Shown here: positions 6,757 to 6,951 of the stretch, one piece after another
How positions within the stretch are numbered: position 1 is the stretch's first letter
How the letters are laid out: each line of letters opens with the position of its first letter
DNA from: an uncultured Granulosicoccaceae bacterium
Lineage (GTDB): Bacteria; Pseudomonadota; Gammaproteobacteria; JABXHR01
Direction of reading: 5' to 3'
DNA: 6,951 bases
Assembly: GCA_937921805.1 (NCBI GenBank)
Contig: CAKZUS010000173.1
Span: 1-6,951 of the forward strand
Translations under genes and position numbers: made by a program
Notes under the pieces: generated by a model
Seen by the model: the letters and a program-made list of their open reading frames with translations, nothing else
What the model was told of the DNA's origin: nothing
Databases searched by the model: none

Positions 6757-6772
6757 CGTGACAAGCGTCACA
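6757..6772. promoter_or_regulatory. CRP/Vfr-type binding site
   Basis: The sequence CGTGA-CAAGCG-TCACA matches the CRP consensus TGTGA-N6-TCACA at 9 of 10 defined positions, with exact half-site spacing. It is about 300 bp from the GGDEF/EAL start, far for direct activation of that gene, so it may act on a rightward gene outside the window. It is the best transcription-factor match in the region, but it rests on one short motif. Confidence 0.45.
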
Positions 6773-6788
6773 CAACGATCATGCTGGC

Positions 6789-6840
6789 GGCGCATTTTTG
6801 GTGCACTTTTACTGCATCAATAGCGCATGGTGCGCACCAT
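6789..6840. promoter_or_regulatory. cluster of GGTGC half-sites with a perfect 14-bp palindrome
   Basis: ATGGTGCGCACCAT at 6827-6840 is a perfect 14-bp palindrome and overlaps the dyad GCGCA-TGG-TGCGC at 6823-6835. Upstream, 6789-6805 ends in TGGTGCA, which equals one half of the NtrC consensus TGCACC-N5-GGTGCA, but its other half matches only about 3 of 6 bases. The palindrome has its half-sites in the opposite order from an NtrC site, and I found no sigma-54 promoter (GG-N10-GC type) downstream. It is a likely protein-binding cluster; the NtrC assignment is weak. Confidence 0.35.
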
Positions 6841-6951
6841 CCACGCCTTCAGATACCGTGTTTCTGGAATCGCAGCATGTACGGGATGATCAGAAGACTG
6901 CCCTCCGCGCGCCAAAACCTGCACATTGCGATCAAGGTGACGCGCTGATTG

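Larger units (their letters stand above)
6455..6951. other. non-coding stretch with several dyads
   Basis: About 500 bases without a gene I can support. Open frames on the + strand here (for example 6580-6948) give Cys/His/Arg-rich translations with no family resemblance, and I treat them as chance. The region around 6640-6690 is AT-rich compared with the flanking genes. It holds a candidate promoter for the c-di-GMP gene, a CRP-type site and several inverted repeats, listed separately. The length and content suggest a divergent regulatory region whose rightward gene starts beyond the window. No tRNA, rRNA or CRISPR array is visible. Confidence 0.6.

Noticed and set aside
6580..6948. A 122-codon + strand open frame in the right-hand non-coding stretch
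   Set aside because: Its translation has an odd composition, no recognisable motif and no ribosome-binding site. It spans the CRP-type site and several dyads, so it is best explained as chance.
6841..6951. A sigma-54 promoter downstream of the NtrC-like half-sites
   Set aside because: No GG-N10-GC arrangement was found. The nearest candidate, TGGAATCGCAGC, has the wrong spacing.

Overview
The window looks like ordinary chromosomal DNA from a GC-rich (high-50s percent by eye) gammaproteobacterium. The support is a ThyA that matches the E. coli enzyme in length and active-site numbering, the compact lgt-thyA-folA order known from Pseudomonas- and Halomonas-like genomes, and a CRP-type palindrome. 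I cannot name the genus from sequence alone.

Layout. Positions 1-2499 (+ strand) carry a tripartite TRAP transporter operon: the 3' part of the periplasmic substrate-binding protein (dctP type, cut by the window edge), the small membrane subunit (dctQ type) and the large membrane subunit (dctM type). A GC-rich hairpin separates dctP from dctQ, while dctQ and dctM are 3 nt apart. A 13-bp tandem repeat begins at the dctM stop codon and fills most of the short convergent gap to the next block.

Positions 2547-6454 (- strand) read, in transcription order, as a GGDEF/EAL cyclic-di-GMP protein, lgt (prolipoprotein diacylglyceryl transferase), thyA (thymidylate synthase) and folA (dihydrofolate reductase). 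The lgt and thyA genes overlap by 4 nt (ATGA), and thyA and folA are 5 nt apart, so these three are almost certainly one transcript. ThyA oxidises methylene-tetrahydrofolate to dihydrofolate and FolA reduces it back, so the pair forms a complete cycle. The c-di-GMP gene lies only 49 nt upstream of lgt, with an imperfect hairpin but no U-tract between them, so read-through is possible.

Positions 6455-6951 contain no recognisable gene. This stretch is dense in dyads: a near-consensus CRP-type site, a 17-bp GTCGAA/TTCGAC dyad, two copies of GCGCA-N3-TGCGC, and a perfect 14-bp palindrome. A candidate sigma-70 promoter for the c-di-GMP gene is also there. Some of these sites may serve a gene beyond the right edge.

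I found no convincing undescribed multi-gene system. The most interesting points are the c-di-GMP protein (degenerate cyclase domain, intact phosphodiesterase domain, unassigned GAF-like N-terminus), the probable attenuator hairpin in the TRAP operon, and the dyad-rich region at the right end.
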